DNA from: Cellulophaga sp. 20_2_10
GTDB taxonomy: Bacteria > Bacteroidota > Bacteroidia > Flavobacteriales > Flavobacteriaceae
Length of the DNA stretch: 64,000 nt
NCBI RefSeq assembly: GCF_023476645.1
Contig: NZ_JAMCOJ010000001.1
Location: forward strand, 62,001 to 126,000
Direction of reading: 5' to 3'
Positions 53,501 through 63,825 of this stretch are shown piece after piece. The translations under genes and the position numbers were made by a program. The notes beneath the pieces are model-generated. The model saw nothing but the letters and a program-made list of their open reading frames with translations. It ran no database searches and was not told where the DNA came from. How positions within the stretch are numbered: position 1 is the stretch's first letter; the number at the start of each line of letters is the position of its first letter.

Positions 53501-56500
53501 CAGATATTGCTTTTCTAGCCTACAATACAGATTCATTCACTGGGTTTTGTGCTAATTTAGATACCGATAACGATGGTATCCCAGATCATTTAGACTTAGA
53601 TAGTGATGGTGATGGATGTAGTGATGCTAATGAATATTATAAAGATGATAATGCAGATGGCGGAGACGACGGTGTTTTCGGATCAGGAACGCCAGCTGTA
53701 GACCCAACAGATGGTACTGTAATTGCAGCACCTTATGTAGAAGTTTTAGCTCCTGAAATTTTATTAGGAAATACGGTTGAAGATTTATCTGCTAATGATA
53801 TTAATGGTGATGCAGTTAGTTTAGGACAAACTATGCAGTACGTACTACGTTTTCAGAATACAGGAGATGATGATGCTACAAATTATACTATTAGAAATAT
53901 ACTACCAGAGAATGTTATATTAGAAGGAGTAGATTTTTCAGGTGCGCCAGGATCATCTTACACAGAGGATGTTGCTAATCATACCTTAAACTTTACTATT
54001 CCAAATAATTTAGTAGAAGTAGGAGATACAGAATATGTTATAAGAATAAAAGTTTCAATTACTGCAAATTGTTCAGAGTTTGTAGCTGCTTGTTCTTCTA
54101 CACTAGAAAACATAGCATACTCTACCTACCAAGGTACGGTTAATACAAATACTTTTTCAGATGAAGGAGGAGCAACTTCTATTGGAGCTTGTACAAGAGA
54201 TCCAGAAGTGGCTAGTAATTCAATTTTAGATGATTTAGCAGCTTGTAACCAAGCAAGAACAGTACAATTATGTGGAGACGATGTTGTGTTGTCTGCTGGT
54301 GCTGGTTTTACAGCTTACAATTGGGTGTTAGACAATAACGATAACGGCGTTGTAGATGCTGGCGATACTGTGTTAAATGATGGTGATCCAGATTCAGATC
54401 CTAGTACATACCTAACAACTGTTATTGGTAACTTTATTGTAGAAAAAACAGGAGATGGGACTTGTCCTAATTTAATAGAGCGTATTAAAGTAGAACGTTT
54501 TGGTACTACACAAACAAACCCTGTATTAGACTATTTTAATTATGTAAATAGTGATGCTAATCCAGATAATGATATGCAAGGTGAAGTAGCTACTTGTCCT
54601 ATAGACGGTAGTTTATTACCTAAAATATATTTATGTGGTGCTTCAGATGAAGCAACTATACAATTGGGTATTACAGACGCAGAAAGTATTACTTGGGAAA
54701 AGTTAGATGACACTAGTTGTTCTGATGCGGGTGAAGATTGTGCAAACAAAAACGGAACCTGTACTTGGAATGCAGTATCTAACGTAGATAATTATACAGC
54801 TAATGAAAGCGGAGAATACAGAGTTGTTGTTCGTTATTCTGGAGGTTGTTTTAGTCGTTTTTACTTTACAGTTTACAAAAACGAATTGGAGATAGAGTTT
54901 ACATCTAAAAACATTTTATGTGATACAGATGGTAACATAAGAGTTACTAACGTAGGTGCTGGTTATGGTTTTCAGTTGGTAGACGGAATTAGTGGAGCAG
55001 TAGTTGTTCCTTTTTCAGCCAACAACGGACCAAATTTTGATATCGCAACAAGTGGTACATATAGAGTACAAGCAACACAATTAAACCCAGCAGATAACAC
55101 TCCTATAGCTGGTGCTTGTATTTTTGAAACAGAAGATATAGGTATTAGAAGAGATATTTTTACAGTAAGTGTTACAACAACTCCAGAAGATTGTAATACT
55201 GGTGGTACAATAAAAGTACAAGTATCTAATGCATTACCAAATTATGGATATGAACTTCGTTTAGATGACGGTTCTAACGGAGGTGATGGTTCTCCAGTAC
55301 GTAACCACCCAACGGTTAAAGATAATACATATGAGTTTACAGGTGTTACACCTGGTGACTATATTGTAATAACGAGTACACAAGATGGTTGTTTAGATAC
55401 TAAAACAATTACAGTAGGTGAAATAGAAGAACTTAAATTAGGTGCTGTTACTACGGCAAATATTACGTGTAATTCAGGTATTATTAATCTAACTCCATCT
55501 GGTGGCTTGCCAAGCCCTATTTATGAAATGGCGATTTATAGTAAAAATGGTGTGTTATTGTATGCTGATGAGGCTTCTGTACCAGATTCGGCCTTTACTG
55601 AAAATACTAGTTTCTTATTTGGATATCGTGGAACTCCATTAACTTATTATCCTAATGAAGAAGGTGAATATACTTTTATAGTAAGAGATGGTAATGGTTG
55701 TTTTGCTATTTCATCCCCAGTTACTATTGAAGATTTAGGAGCGCCAGAAATAACAGCAACACACAGTAAAATTACATGTGCAGATTCTGCTACATCAACC
55801 TTAACAATAAATGTAACAGGTGGCACAGCTCCTTATAGATATAGTTTAGATGGTGGTACAAATTACCAAACTCCAAATACGTTTGATAATTTAGCTGCAG
55901 GTATATACACTATTACCGTAATGGATTCTAGTGGAGCAACTATAGATACAGGTTGTAAGGTAAATGAAGACTACGAAATAGATCAGCCTTTTAGGTTATC
56001 TGCTTCTGCTTCAATTATAGAAGATGCTTCTTGTAACCCATTAGGAGCTTTGGTAAAAATATTAAATCCTAACGGAGGAGATGGTACGTACGAGTATAGC
56101 TTTAACGGAGGTACAAGTTTTAGCGCTACAGATACAGCTAATTTAGCTCCAGGAAATTATGAGTTAGTATTACGTGATGGTTTAGGTTGTACGTACGAAA
56201 TGGAAATTACAGTTCCTGATCCAATTACGGCACCAACATTTTCTAGTGCTATAGGTTATGATTGTTTAGGTGATGGTACAATAACAATGACACCATCTAA
56301 CACAACAGACTTTAGTTATATTTATAAGTTAAATACAGTAGCCAATACACTACCAAGCAATAATGTATTTGCAGGTGTAGGTAATGGTACATATACAGTT
56401 ACGGTAGATTATGCAAGTGTTTTAACTGCTGGTCAGTCTACTTTATTCTACGAGAGTTTTGGTGCAGGTGCTACTACACAAATAGCAGAAATAGGATCAG

Positions 56501-59500
56501 ATTATTGTTACGAGCCACAAAGTGGTGCAGCAACAGCTTGTAATCGTGGTCCGGCTGGTATTCTGGTAAATGGTGAATATACAGTTACCAATCTTGTAAC
56601 AAATCCTATTACTTCATTAAGAAGTCCTAACGACCATACTGGTGTTACAGACGGAAGATTCTTAGCAATAGATGTTAGTACATTTTCAGATGTATATGCT
56701 GCGCCAGTTTTAAACGGTGTTTTATGGTCTAGAAACGGAATTGAGGTATTGGCTAATCAAGATATTACTTTCTCTTTATGGGCATACAACTTAATGCAAG
56801 TTGGTGGTAGTGGTAACAATCCAGAAATGACAATAGAATTAGTAGATGGTTCTGGTACTGTTATTTCTAGTGTTGCAACTGCAGAGATTCCTAAAAACAC
56901 AAACGCAGATGATTGGCATAACCGTACGGTTACTTTTAACCCAGGTGCTAATACAACTGTAGGTATTGTTATACGTAACAATGTTAATAGTAATGACGGT
57001 AACGATTTAATAATAGATGATTTACAAGCAACACAATCACCAGAAGCATGTGCTCAATCGGCAGATGTAACTGTTATTGTAGAAGAAAATAAAGCATTTA
57101 CAGCAAAATTATTAGGAACAACAGATCCAAGTTGTAATGGCGGTTCAGACGGTAATATCCGTTTTGAGGTTACTAATTTTGATGCCGTTACAGGATTTGA
57201 GTATTCTGTAGATGGTGGTGCAAATTGGGTTACCTCTTTAACATCACCAGTAACAACAGCTTCTAATTTAGCAGATGGTGCGTACAATGTACTTATTCGT
57301 AAAGTAAGTGATAACGCTTGTATTACAGATATTGATGCAACATTAACAGATCCAGCGGCAATAGTGCCTAGTTTAGGAGAAACTGCAACGTATACTTGTT
57401 TTAATACTGGAGCAACATTAACAGCTTCTGCAACAGGTGGTTCTCCTGGTTACGAGTATCAGTTAGAAAGGGCTGCAGATAACTCTATTGTTAGAGCATA
57501 CCAAACAGATGTTAATTTTGCAAATGTAACAGAGGGAGATTATGTGGTACGTGTAAAAGATGATAAAGGTTGCGAAGTTGCATCAACAATAGCAATTACA
57601 GTAGATAAGTTTGATGATATAGATTTTGATTTAACAGCTACATCTTGTTATGATGGTGCTAATAACGCTACAGTAACTGTTACAGTTACAAGTGGTAATG
57701 GCGATTATACGTTTAGGTTAAATGGTGGAGCTTGGATTACTCCAACACCATCAACTTCTAATACGTATACATTTACAGATTTGCCAAATGGCAGTTATGA
57801 TATAGATGTGAATGATTCTTACGGGTGTGGACCTGTTCAAAAATCAATTACAATTAATCCATCATTAAGAGGTGACGCAACATTACAATCTGACTTAACT
57901 TGTTCGGCTGATGCTGTTATTAATTTAAACATTGTTGGTGGTTCTGTTACTTATACTTATGAATGGTCTACAACAAATTCTGGCCCATGGAGCGTAACAG
58001 GATTTACAGGAGATACATTTTCTACAAATACGGCAGGTACATACTTTTTTAGGGCAACAGATTCATCTACACCAACGCCATGTGTTTTTGTAACAAACTC
58101 TGTTGAAGTTTCTGCTGCAGATACTCCGGTAATAACAAGTATTACTGCGACAGATTTAACATGTAATGGTAATAATACAGGATCTTTAGATATTGTAATT
58201 GATACTAATGTAGGACTAGCTCCGTATACTATTAATGTTTTAAACACAACTACATCAAATGATTACGGTAAGCAAACAACAAATTTAGAGGCAGGTGACT
58301 ATATAATTACGGTTACAGATAGTAAAAATTGTTTTGTAACAGGAACAACTACCGTAAATGAACCAACTGTTATTACTCCTAATATTTCATCTACAGATAT
58401 ACAATGTACTGCAACAGGTACAGATTTAGGTACAATTACTGTTGATGCAAGCGGAGGTACAGCTACTTATATATATAGAGTTAATAATGCAGACTTTAGT
58501 GTTTCTGAAACATATAATACATTATCAGGAACTAATGATCATACATTTTCTAATTTAGATTTTGGAGATTATACAGTTACTGTTACAGATATTAATGGAT
58601 GTGAGACATCTACGTCAGTTACAATTGCTACAGGACCAGATGTATTAGTTACTACGGTAGGAGCTTCTGGTTGTACGCCAGGAAGTGGAGAAATGTTGGT
58701 AGAGGCTCAAGCTACAAATGGAACATTAGGAGCTGGTTCTTTTTACTTTGCAGTATTTCCTGCTCCTCCATTTGATCCAATGGATCCATCATGGCATGCA
58801 GAAGATGTTTTGCCAGCACCAGACAATACACACTTATTTACAGGGTTAACACCTGGTGTTATATATACATTTATTGTACATGATACAGATACTAATTGTG
58901 AATATATGCAAGAAGCTACCGTTCCTGTTTCTAGCAATTCTACATTAATTTCTACTATAGACGACATTGCACCTATAACTTGTTTTGGTAGCTCTGATGG
59001 AGTGGTTGAATTTACAATATCTGGTTATGATGCAACTAATGTTAATTATGAAATTTTCTCTTATGCAACTAATGTTAGTACGGGTATAACAGGAATTATT
59101 TCAGGTGCAGCTGGTGGTCCAGAGACAGAAATAGCTAACAGTCTTCCTCCTGGTGAATTTTATATATTATTTACAGAAGTAGATGGTATAAACCCGGGGT
59201 GTGTAAATACATCTGATGTATTTACTGTAGAGCAAGCTCCAACTTTATTAGAGATTTCTGCAAGTACTACTAAGAATGCAAATTGTAATGAGTTAGGTAC
59301 TGTAACTGTTCAGGGGCGTTATGGTGTAGGTCCTTACCAATACCAATATTTATTAGATACAGATGCAGCGCCAACAGCAACATCTAGCGGTTGGGAAAGT
59401 AACACTATTAAAAACCTTGCTGTAGGTGATTATACAATTTATATAAAAGATGCAAGCAATTGTATACAAGAAACAGATGTAACGGTAGCTTTAGATGTGG

Positions 59501-62500
59501 CACCAGTAATAAACTCAATAACAGTAGTAGATTATTGTGTTGCAGAAGGTAGTTATGAGGTAGAGGTAAGTTTATCAACACCAGATACGGCATCATATAA
59601 CCTTAGTATTAATGGAGGTGCATTACAATCTACGAATTTTGTTAATGGCAATTATACGGTATCAGGATTAAGATCTTCAACAGCTTTACAAACAATTAGT
59701 ATACAAGATGTAAACGGTTGTGGTAATACAGTAAATTTTGAAATTTATCCAAAGTTTCAGGCTAAAGCAGAAATTACAAAGTTGTTAGATTGTAGGGTTA
59801 GTCCCGAAAGTCCTAATGCTTCAATAACAATTTCTGGTTTTGATGGTTCAGGGTCGTTTTCTTATGAGGTATCTGGTCCAATAACACAACCTAGAACAGT
59901 TATTTCAGACCCTTCAAATATAGAAGTTTGGACAGGAGCTGCAACAGTAGGTAGTTATCTAGTATCTGTGTATGATGATAACACTCCATTATGTAGTCCA
60001 AAAACTTTTACTATAGAAGTATTGGATAGGGTAACACCAAACTTTACAGCTACGCCAACAGACGTAACTTGTAACGGAGGAACTGATGGTGTTATTAAAA
60101 TTGCAGAAGTAAACAATGGGAATAACCCATTAACATATACAATTGCACCTGCTGCAACTTATGATGCAGTTACAAACTCGTTCTCTGGTTTATCTGCAGG
60201 ATCTTATGATGTTACAGGTACAGGACCAAACGGTTGTGTAACTACTAGAACATCTATAGTAGTGGGAGAGCCAAATGTAATAGCATTTGCTATGCCAACT
60301 GTTAACCAATTTGGTTGTACAGCAGATAATTCTACTAATAATGCAACTATTGTTTTAGATGCGGCAAGTATCTCAGGCGGTAGTACTGTTTACTCTCGTT
60401 ATGAGTTTGAGGATGTTGCAACAGGTACTATCTTACAAAACGGAACAGCTTTAACATACACGTATACAGATTATGCTGGTGCAGATGTTATAGTACGTGT
60501 TTTTGATAATAAAGGTTGTAGTGCAGAGCAAACAGTAACCGTTAATGCTTATGATCAGTTAGTTTCTGCTTCAGTAACTGTAGACGATGCTATTAGTTGT
60601 GCAAATCTAGGAGAAGATATTAGTGTAAATGTTGTTGGTAGTATCTCTACTTATGCAACTAATCCAGGAGATTATCAATTTACATTATTGCCAAGTGGAA
60701 CACCGCAGGCTTCAAATGTATTTGCAGATTTACAACCAGGCACACATACTATTTTAATAGAAAATACGGTTACAGGTTGTCAAATAACAACAGAGCATAC
60801 AGTATCAGAACCTAATACGTTCGATGTAAACGTAGAGGTGTTATCTAATGTAGTTTGTTTTGGAGATGAAGGTGAAATTAGACTTACAATGAGCGACCTT
60901 ACGTATACTGGTAATTTCACTTTTAGAGTTTACCAAACAAATGGTACGCCAGCAGATCCTTCAGATGACGTAAGTTATACAGGATCGATTAACTCTATAG
61001 ATATGGGGCCAACAGCTCCTATTAATTTACCTGCCGGTAACTACAGAGTAGAGGTAGTGCAAGATGGTTTTCCAAGTTGTGCTCAAAACAGAATATTTAG
61101 TATCACTACGCCAAGTGCAGTATTAGGTTTAGAGCCAGTTGTATATCAAGAAGCAGGTTGTACTAACGATATGGGAACAGCTAGTATTAATCCAACCGGA
61201 GGTGTTGCTCCATATACGATTACTATTGTTAATAATATGACAATGGTAAGCACTACAGAGACTAATGTTAACTCGTTCTTATTTCAGAATTTAGATGCGG
61301 GCGAATATTCAGTAACTATAGAAGATACTTTAGGTTGTGTAGACACATTCTCTAATGCTTTTGAGCTGTTAGTACCAGATGCAATATCAGGTACCATAGC
61401 TGCAACTAATTTAGTTTGTGCAGGAGATAATGATGCTTCTATATCTATAAGTTTAAATACAAGAAATGTAACACCTAATTACAGGTATATTTTAAATACG
61501 TATTCTGATATTTCTGGTAGTACTTTAGTATCAAGTACCGTTAGTCAGACTACAGCAGCCTTTTCTAACATAGGGCCAGGTTTTTATAATATTAGTGTTT
61601 TTGATGATATTAACTGTTCTTTTGAATCTTCAATATTAGAAATTGTTGATCCATTAAAGCCAGCAGGAAGATTAATTACAACAACTGCTTTAGGTTGTAC
61701 AACTGGTGCAGAATTACAATTATCTGCAACTGGTGGTACTGCTCCTTATACTTGGAGCGTAGATGGTACTACGTTTTCAGCTATGAACAATGCAAATGGT
61801 CCAGGAACGCATTTGTTTACAGGACTTTCAGATGGTACCTATCAATATTACATAAGAGATAACTTTAACTGTATCTCTACACTATCTAATGTTGTAGTTA
61901 TAGATCCTATTGAGGCTTTAACACTTGCAATAGATGAAAGCGCTGCAGTAATTAACTGTAATGGAGAAAGTACTGCCGTAATCACAGCTAAAGCAGATGG
62001 CGGTTTAGGTAATTATCAATATGGTTTATTTACAGATGCTACATTAACAAATCAAATTAGAGCATACCAAGCATCAGAAATATTTGCAGATTTACCAATG
62101 GGTACCTATTATGTAAACGTACAGAGTAATGATTGTGAAACAATATCTACAGTAATAAACATAACAGAACCTACGGCATTAAATGTAATACCAGATATTA
62201 CAAATGTGAGTTGTAATGGTGATGATGATGGTAGTATTGTTTTAAATGTAACAGGTGGTACAGGCAACTATCAATATGCAATATCTCCAAACTTAAATCA
62301 GTTTGATGATGAAAATGTATTTGATGAATTAATAGCTGGTGATTATAGTGTTATAGTACAGGATGCTAATGGTTGTTTTGAGCTTATTGAGTTTACAATT
62401 ACAGAACCAGTAGTATTAGGTATGAGTTTAACATCTACACCAGAAATTTGTGCTGGTGAAGAAGATGGTACTATAACAGTTACAGCAACGGGCGGTACAT

Positions 62501-63378
62501 CTGCATACAGTACAAGTATAAATAGTAACGATGATGCCGACTTTGTAGAAGGTAGAATGTTGTTTACAGATTTAGCAAGCGGTAGTTATGTAATATTTGT
62601 AAAAGATGCAATGGGTTGTATAACTAACCAGGTTATAGAAATAGAAGCTGGTGCAAACTTAACTGTTACACCAGAGGTTATTTACGAGTGTACTGGCGAT
62701 ACTCCAAACAATAGCATTTCGCTTATTTTTGAAGATCCAACAGTAACATCAGATGTGTTATACGGTTTAGATACTGCAGACCCAGCACTTATGGTGTTAA
62801 GTCCAGACTTTACTAATATGGCTCCTGGTATGCACTTTATAACAATTGCACACGCAAATGGTTGTACAAATACAATTAATTTTGAAATTGAAGATTTTGA
62901 ACCATTAGCATTATTTGTAGAGCAACAAAGTATAAACGAGATTACTGCTTTAGCTACAGGCGGTAAACCAGGGTATACATATTACTTTAACGATGTTAAC
63001 AACGGAGAAGATAATACGTTTTATATTAAGAAAACCGATACATATACTGTAAGAGTTGTAGATGAAAACGGATGTGAATCTATACAAACCATTTTTATGG
63101 AGTTTATAGATATAGAAATTCCTAATTTCTTTACACCAGATGGTGACGGACAAAACGATTTATGGATACCTAAAAACATAGATCAGTTTCCAGATATTTA
63201 TATTACAATTTTTGACCGTTACGGTAGAGAAGTGTATAAGTTAAAAGATAACGAACAAGGCTGGGATGGTTTATACCAAAAAACAGATTTACCTACCGGA
63301 GATTACTGGTATGTAATTAAGTTAAATGGTGAGAACGATACTAGAGAGTTTGTTGGACACTTTACATTATACAGATAA
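50575..63378 (+). CDS. Giant SprB-like surface adhesin with T9SS type B signal
   Basis: 4267 residues from the ATG at 50575. An upstream ATG at 50449 is possible, but only the 50575 start gives a proper signal peptide (MIKRILIFILVALGFSLSMKAQ). IgGFc-binding-like region at about 140-460; DUF11-type domain at about 545-640 (TFTIKVRNLGLGPLTNLQITD). Calcium-binding thrombospondin-3-like repeats are at about 670-700 and 995-1030 (DYDNDGVIDSIDLDDDNDG). More than twenty SprB-like repeats run from about 1500 to 4170 (pattern xCNGxxDGxI ... GG ... YxY). A jelly-roll-like domain is inserted at about 1945-2160. The type B sorting domain (about 4180-4267, IPNFFTPDGDGQNDLW) directs T9SS export. It probably works in adhesion or gliding and needs a PorP/SprF protein such as the one at 8626. 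Confidence 0.9.
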   Translation: MIKRILIFILVALGFSLSMKAQLSDLHYLPPLKQGQNNQAIQQQAVYLSTPEPTTFTVNAYRGTSTTPIATFNISNVSPAVYTLGNGDNNITLVDNSNTGVVLNNSGLRFESPSGNKFYVNYRGYSAAQAASLTSKGRVAMGTRFKWGGIPNLGQHSSKSNTLGIMATEDNTVVTVSGYDPNCEFRLGSDVAGITDNTYQITLNANESFVFEAYVGNSPTQAQRDGWIGASVTSTKDIVISNGGMNFGRQAGSSNRDAGIDQPVPENRLGKDYVFVRGNGGTSGATEFPLIIGTADNTNIYVNGGTTPVATIDNGDYFEIPSSYYSSNTVGANMFVQTSKDAYAYQCLAGAAEVYTQGLNFVAPVNCLLPDVMDNIPNIRNMAGATVTGGVTIIAATNTPDANVKVYQNGTEITTMPASVPVAGTSDWKTFFIPNLDGNISVQSTGPVAVGFFGYNGARGVAGYFSGFDTVPEVTLEIRGPSGCFVGSEIFEATGNFDAYQWYEDGVLIPGANSPSYAPSGAGEFFVRGTKGPCTYDSQPIKALYCDPDVVLDKTVDKAEIVEGETATFTIKVRNLGLGPLTNLQITDNIPAGLTLVSSFTITGSFSGTIWNIGTLDGGETAELELVVRGDEIDILPLLSLVNTVTNTQDQVDKNITTDSPTARIIVHNDYDNDGVIDSIDLDDDNDGIYDSVEQLCTISGDVTFGTPASTVQGGTPITEIFTNFNDLWRSSSTSISSTRPNLSHELLAFTSGGTTFSTGVIDDDIFDANSNGLMDGIDTNNDGLVDLNISESNWLGLTPSNNIFGEMTIEASLNDGDANNALGLTVVGDPTSDPLNPLLTNGQNGLDLGTAIANIGNNWVYEIDPIVASTIGDGVPDILLTQVAQPGGSGHIISLYDASGAPLGNAVQVKDSGSGALSTVVGSYNLDVYNSNGSVFASNTFRDYRLATIELSEFGIPASSINDVAFLRLELSSNADIAFLAYNTDSFTGFCANLDTDNDGIPDHLDLDSDGDGCSDANEYYKDDNADGGDDGVFGSGTPAVDPTDGTVIAAPYVEVLAPEILLGNTVEDLSANDINGDAVSLGQTMQYVLRFQNTGDDDATNYTIRNILPENVILEGVDFSGAPGSSYTEDVANHTLNFTIPNNLVEVGDTEYVIRIKVSITANCSEFVAACSSTLENIAYSTYQGTVNTNTFSDEGGATSIGACTRDPEVASNSILDDLAACNQARTVQLCGDDVVLSAGAGFTAYNWVLDNNDNGVVDAGDTVLNDGDPDSDPSTYLTTVIGNFIVEKTGDGTCPNLIERIKVERFGTTQTNPVLDYFNYVNSDANPDNDMQGEVATCPIDGSLLPKIYLCGASDEATIQLGITDAESITWEKLDDTSCSDAGEDCANKNGTCTWNAVSNVDNYTANESGEYRVVVRYSGGCFSRFYFTVYKNELEIEFTSKNILCDTDGNIRVTNVGAGYGFQLVDGISGAVVVPFSANNGPNFDIATSGTYRVQATQLNPADNTPIAGACIFETEDIGIRRDIFTVSVTTTPEDCNTGGTIKVQVSNALPNYGYELRLDDGSNGGDGSPVRNHPTVKDNTYEFTGVTPGDYIVITSTQDGCLDTKTITVGEIEELKLGAVTTANITCNSGIINLTPSGGLPSPIYEMAIYSKNGVLLYADEASVPDSAFTENTSFLFGYRGTPLTYYPNEEGEYTFIVRDGNGCFAISSPVTIEDLGAPEITATHSKITCADSATSTLTINVTGGTAPYRYSLDGGTNYQTPNTFDNLAAGIYTITVMDSSGATIDTGCKVNEDYEIDQPFRLSASASIIEDASCNPLGALVKILNPNGGDGTYEYSFNGGTSFSATDTANLAPGNYELVLRDGLGCTYEMEITVPDPITAPTFSSAIGYDCLGDGTITMTPSNTTDFSYIYKLNTVANTLPSNNVFAGVGNGTYTVTVDYASVLTAGQSTLFYESFGAGATTQIAEIGSDYCYEPQSGAATACNRGPAGILVNGEYTVTNLVTNPITSLRSPNDHTGVTDGRFLAIDVSTFSDVYAAPVLNGVLWSRNGIEVLANQDITFSLWAYNLMQVGGSGNNPEMTIELVDGSGTVISSVATAEIPKNTNADDWHNRTVTFNPGANTTVGIVIRNNVNSNDGNDLIIDDLQATQSPEACAQSADVTVIVEENKAFTAKLLGTTDPSCNGGSDGNIRFEVTNFDAVTGFEYSVDGGANWVTSLTSPVTTASNLADGAYNVLIRKVSDNACITDIDATLTDPAAIVPSLGETATYTCFNTGATLTASATGGSPGYEYQLERAADNSIVRAYQTDVNFANVTEGDYVVRVKDDKGCEVASTIAITVDKFDDIDFDLTATSCYDGANNATVTVTVTSGNGDYTFRLNGGAWITPTPSTSNTYTFTDLPNGSYDIDVNDSYGCGPVQKSITINPSLRGDATLQSDLTCSADAVINLNIVGGSVTYTYEWSTTNSGPWSVTGFTGDTFSTNTAGTYFFRATDSSTPTPCVFVTNSVEVSAADTPVITSITATDLTCNGNNTGSLDIVIDTNVGLAPYTINVLNTTTSNDYGKQTTNLEAGDYIITVTDSKNCFVTGTTTVNEPTVITPNISSTDIQCTATGTDLGTITVDASGGTATYIYRVNNADFSVSETYNTLSGTNDHTFSNLDFGDYTVTVTDINGCETSTSVTIATGPDVLVTTVGASGCTPGSGEMLVEAQATNGTLGAGSFYFAVFPAPPFDPMDPSWHAEDVLPAPDNTHLFTGLTPGVIYTFIVHDTDTNCEYMQEATVPVSSNSTLISTIDDIAPITCFGSSDGVVEFTISGYDATNVNYEIFSYATNVSTGITGIISGAAGGPETEIANSLPPGEFYILFTEVDGINPGCVNTSDVFTVEQAPTLLEISASTTKNANCNELGTVTVQGRYGVGPYQYQYLLDTDAAPTATSSGWESNTIKNLAVGDYTIYIKDASNCIQETDVTVALDVAPVINSITVVDYCVAEGSYEVEVSLSTPDTASYNLSINGGALQSTNFVNGNYTVSGLRSSTALQTISIQDVNGCGNTVNFEIYPKFQAKAEITKLLDCRVSPESPNASITISGFDGSGSFSYEVSGPITQPRTVISDPSNIEVWTGAATVGSYLVSVYDDNTPLCSPKTFTIEVLDRVTPNFTATPTDVTCNGGTDGVIKIAEVNNGNNPLTYTIAPAATYDAVTNSFSGLSAGSYDVTGTGPNGCVTTRTSIVVGEPNVIAFAMPTVNQFGCTADNSTNNATIVLDAASISGGSTVYSRYEFEDVATGTILQNGTALTYTYTDYAGADVIVRVFDNKGCSAEQTVTVNAYDQLVSASVTVDDAISCANLGEDISVNVVGSISTYATNPGDYQFTLLPSGTPQASNVFADLQPGTHTILIENTVTGCQITTEHTVSEPNTFDVNVEVLSNVVCFGDEGEIRLTMSDLTYTGNFTFRVYQTNGTPADPSDDVSYTGSINSIDMGPTAPINLPAGNYRVEVVQDGFPSCAQNRIFSITTPSAVLGLEPVVYQEAGCTNDMGTASINPTGGVAPYTITIVNNMTMVSTTETNVNSFLFQNLDAGEYSVTIEDTLGCVDTFSNAFELLVPDAISGTIAATNLVCAGDNDASISISLNTRNVTPNYRYILNTYSDISGSTLVSSTVSQTTAAFSNIGPGFYNISVFDDINCSFESSILEIVDPLKPAGRLITTTALGCTTGAELQLSATGGTAPYTWSVDGTTFSAMNNANGPGTHLFTGLSDGTYQYYIRDNFNCISTLSNVVVIDPIEALTLAIDESAAVINCNGESTAVITAKADGGLGNYQYGLFTDATLTNQIRAYQASEIFADLPMGTYYVNVQSNDCETISTVINITEPTALNVIPDITNVSCNGDDDGSIVLNVTGGTGNYQYAISPNLNQFDDENVFDELIAGDYSVIVQDANGCFELIEFTITEPVVLGMSLTSTPEICAGEEDGTITVTATGGTSAYSTSINSNDDADFVEGRMLFTDLASGSYVIFVKDAMGCITNQVIEIEAGANLTVTPEVIYECTGDTPNNSISLIFEDPTVTSDVLYGLDTADPALMVLSPDFTNMAPGMHFITIAHANGCTNTINFEIEDFEPLALFVEQQSINEITALATGGKPGYTYYFNDVNNGEDNTFYIKKTDTYTVRVVDENGCESIQTIFMEFIDIEIPNFFTPDGDGQNDLWIPKNIDQFPDIYITIFDRYGREVYKLKDNEQGWDGLYQKTDLPTGDYWYVIKLNGENDTREFVGHFTLYR

Positions 63379-63400
63379 TATCAATTTTTTAGATTGATGT

Positions 63401-63440
63401 AAAAGCCCTTCTATTTTTATAGAAGGGCTTTTTATTTTAT
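63401..63440 (+). terminator. Intrinsic terminator after the giant adhesin gene
   Basis: AAAGCCCTTCTA ... TAGAAGGGCTTT with a short T-rich loop and a T-run after the stem, 23 bp past the stop codon. Confidence 0.9.
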
Positions 63441-63496
63441 AAGTTTAATATGGTTTTATTACATTTGAAAAATCTTAGACAAACAAACTGAACAGG

Positions 63497-63691
63497 TTGA
63501 ATACAACTAAATTTGTACTTTTTACAGCAGAAAATAAATACGTAGTAGAGTATTTGTTGCAACAACTAATATTGAGCGATAGTATTACTGAAGCTCTTAT
63601 TTTTGATAATTATGACCTAGCTATAGGTTTTAGAAAAATGCTGGTAAAAAATTGCAATCTAGACTGCTCTATAAATACTTATATAGAATAA
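63497..63691 (+). CDS. Small hypothetical protein (64 aa, TTG start)
   Basis: 64 codons from a TTG at 63497-63499; no ATG is available in frame between the upstream stop (63476-63478) and the coding region. The product (NTTKFVLFTAENKYVVEYLL ... IFDNYDLAIGFRKMLVKNC) has a globular alpha/beta composition and is acidic-neutral. A TACATTTG element at 63460-63467 could be its -7 promoter. No family recognised. The gene is plausible but not proven. Confidence 0.4.
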   Translation: MNTTKFVLFTAENKYVVEYLLQQLILSDSITEALIFDNYDLAIGFRKMLVKNCNLDCSINTYIE

Positions 63692-63825
63692 TTTTTGCTT
63701 CATTAAAAAACAATTTCTAAATTACTCACTGTAAGAACTATCTTTTGTGTTTGAGAGTAATAACTTTTGTTTAATACGAAGATCTGGTAAAAGAAGTTCA
63801 TAAATAACTTAAAATATACCCAAAT

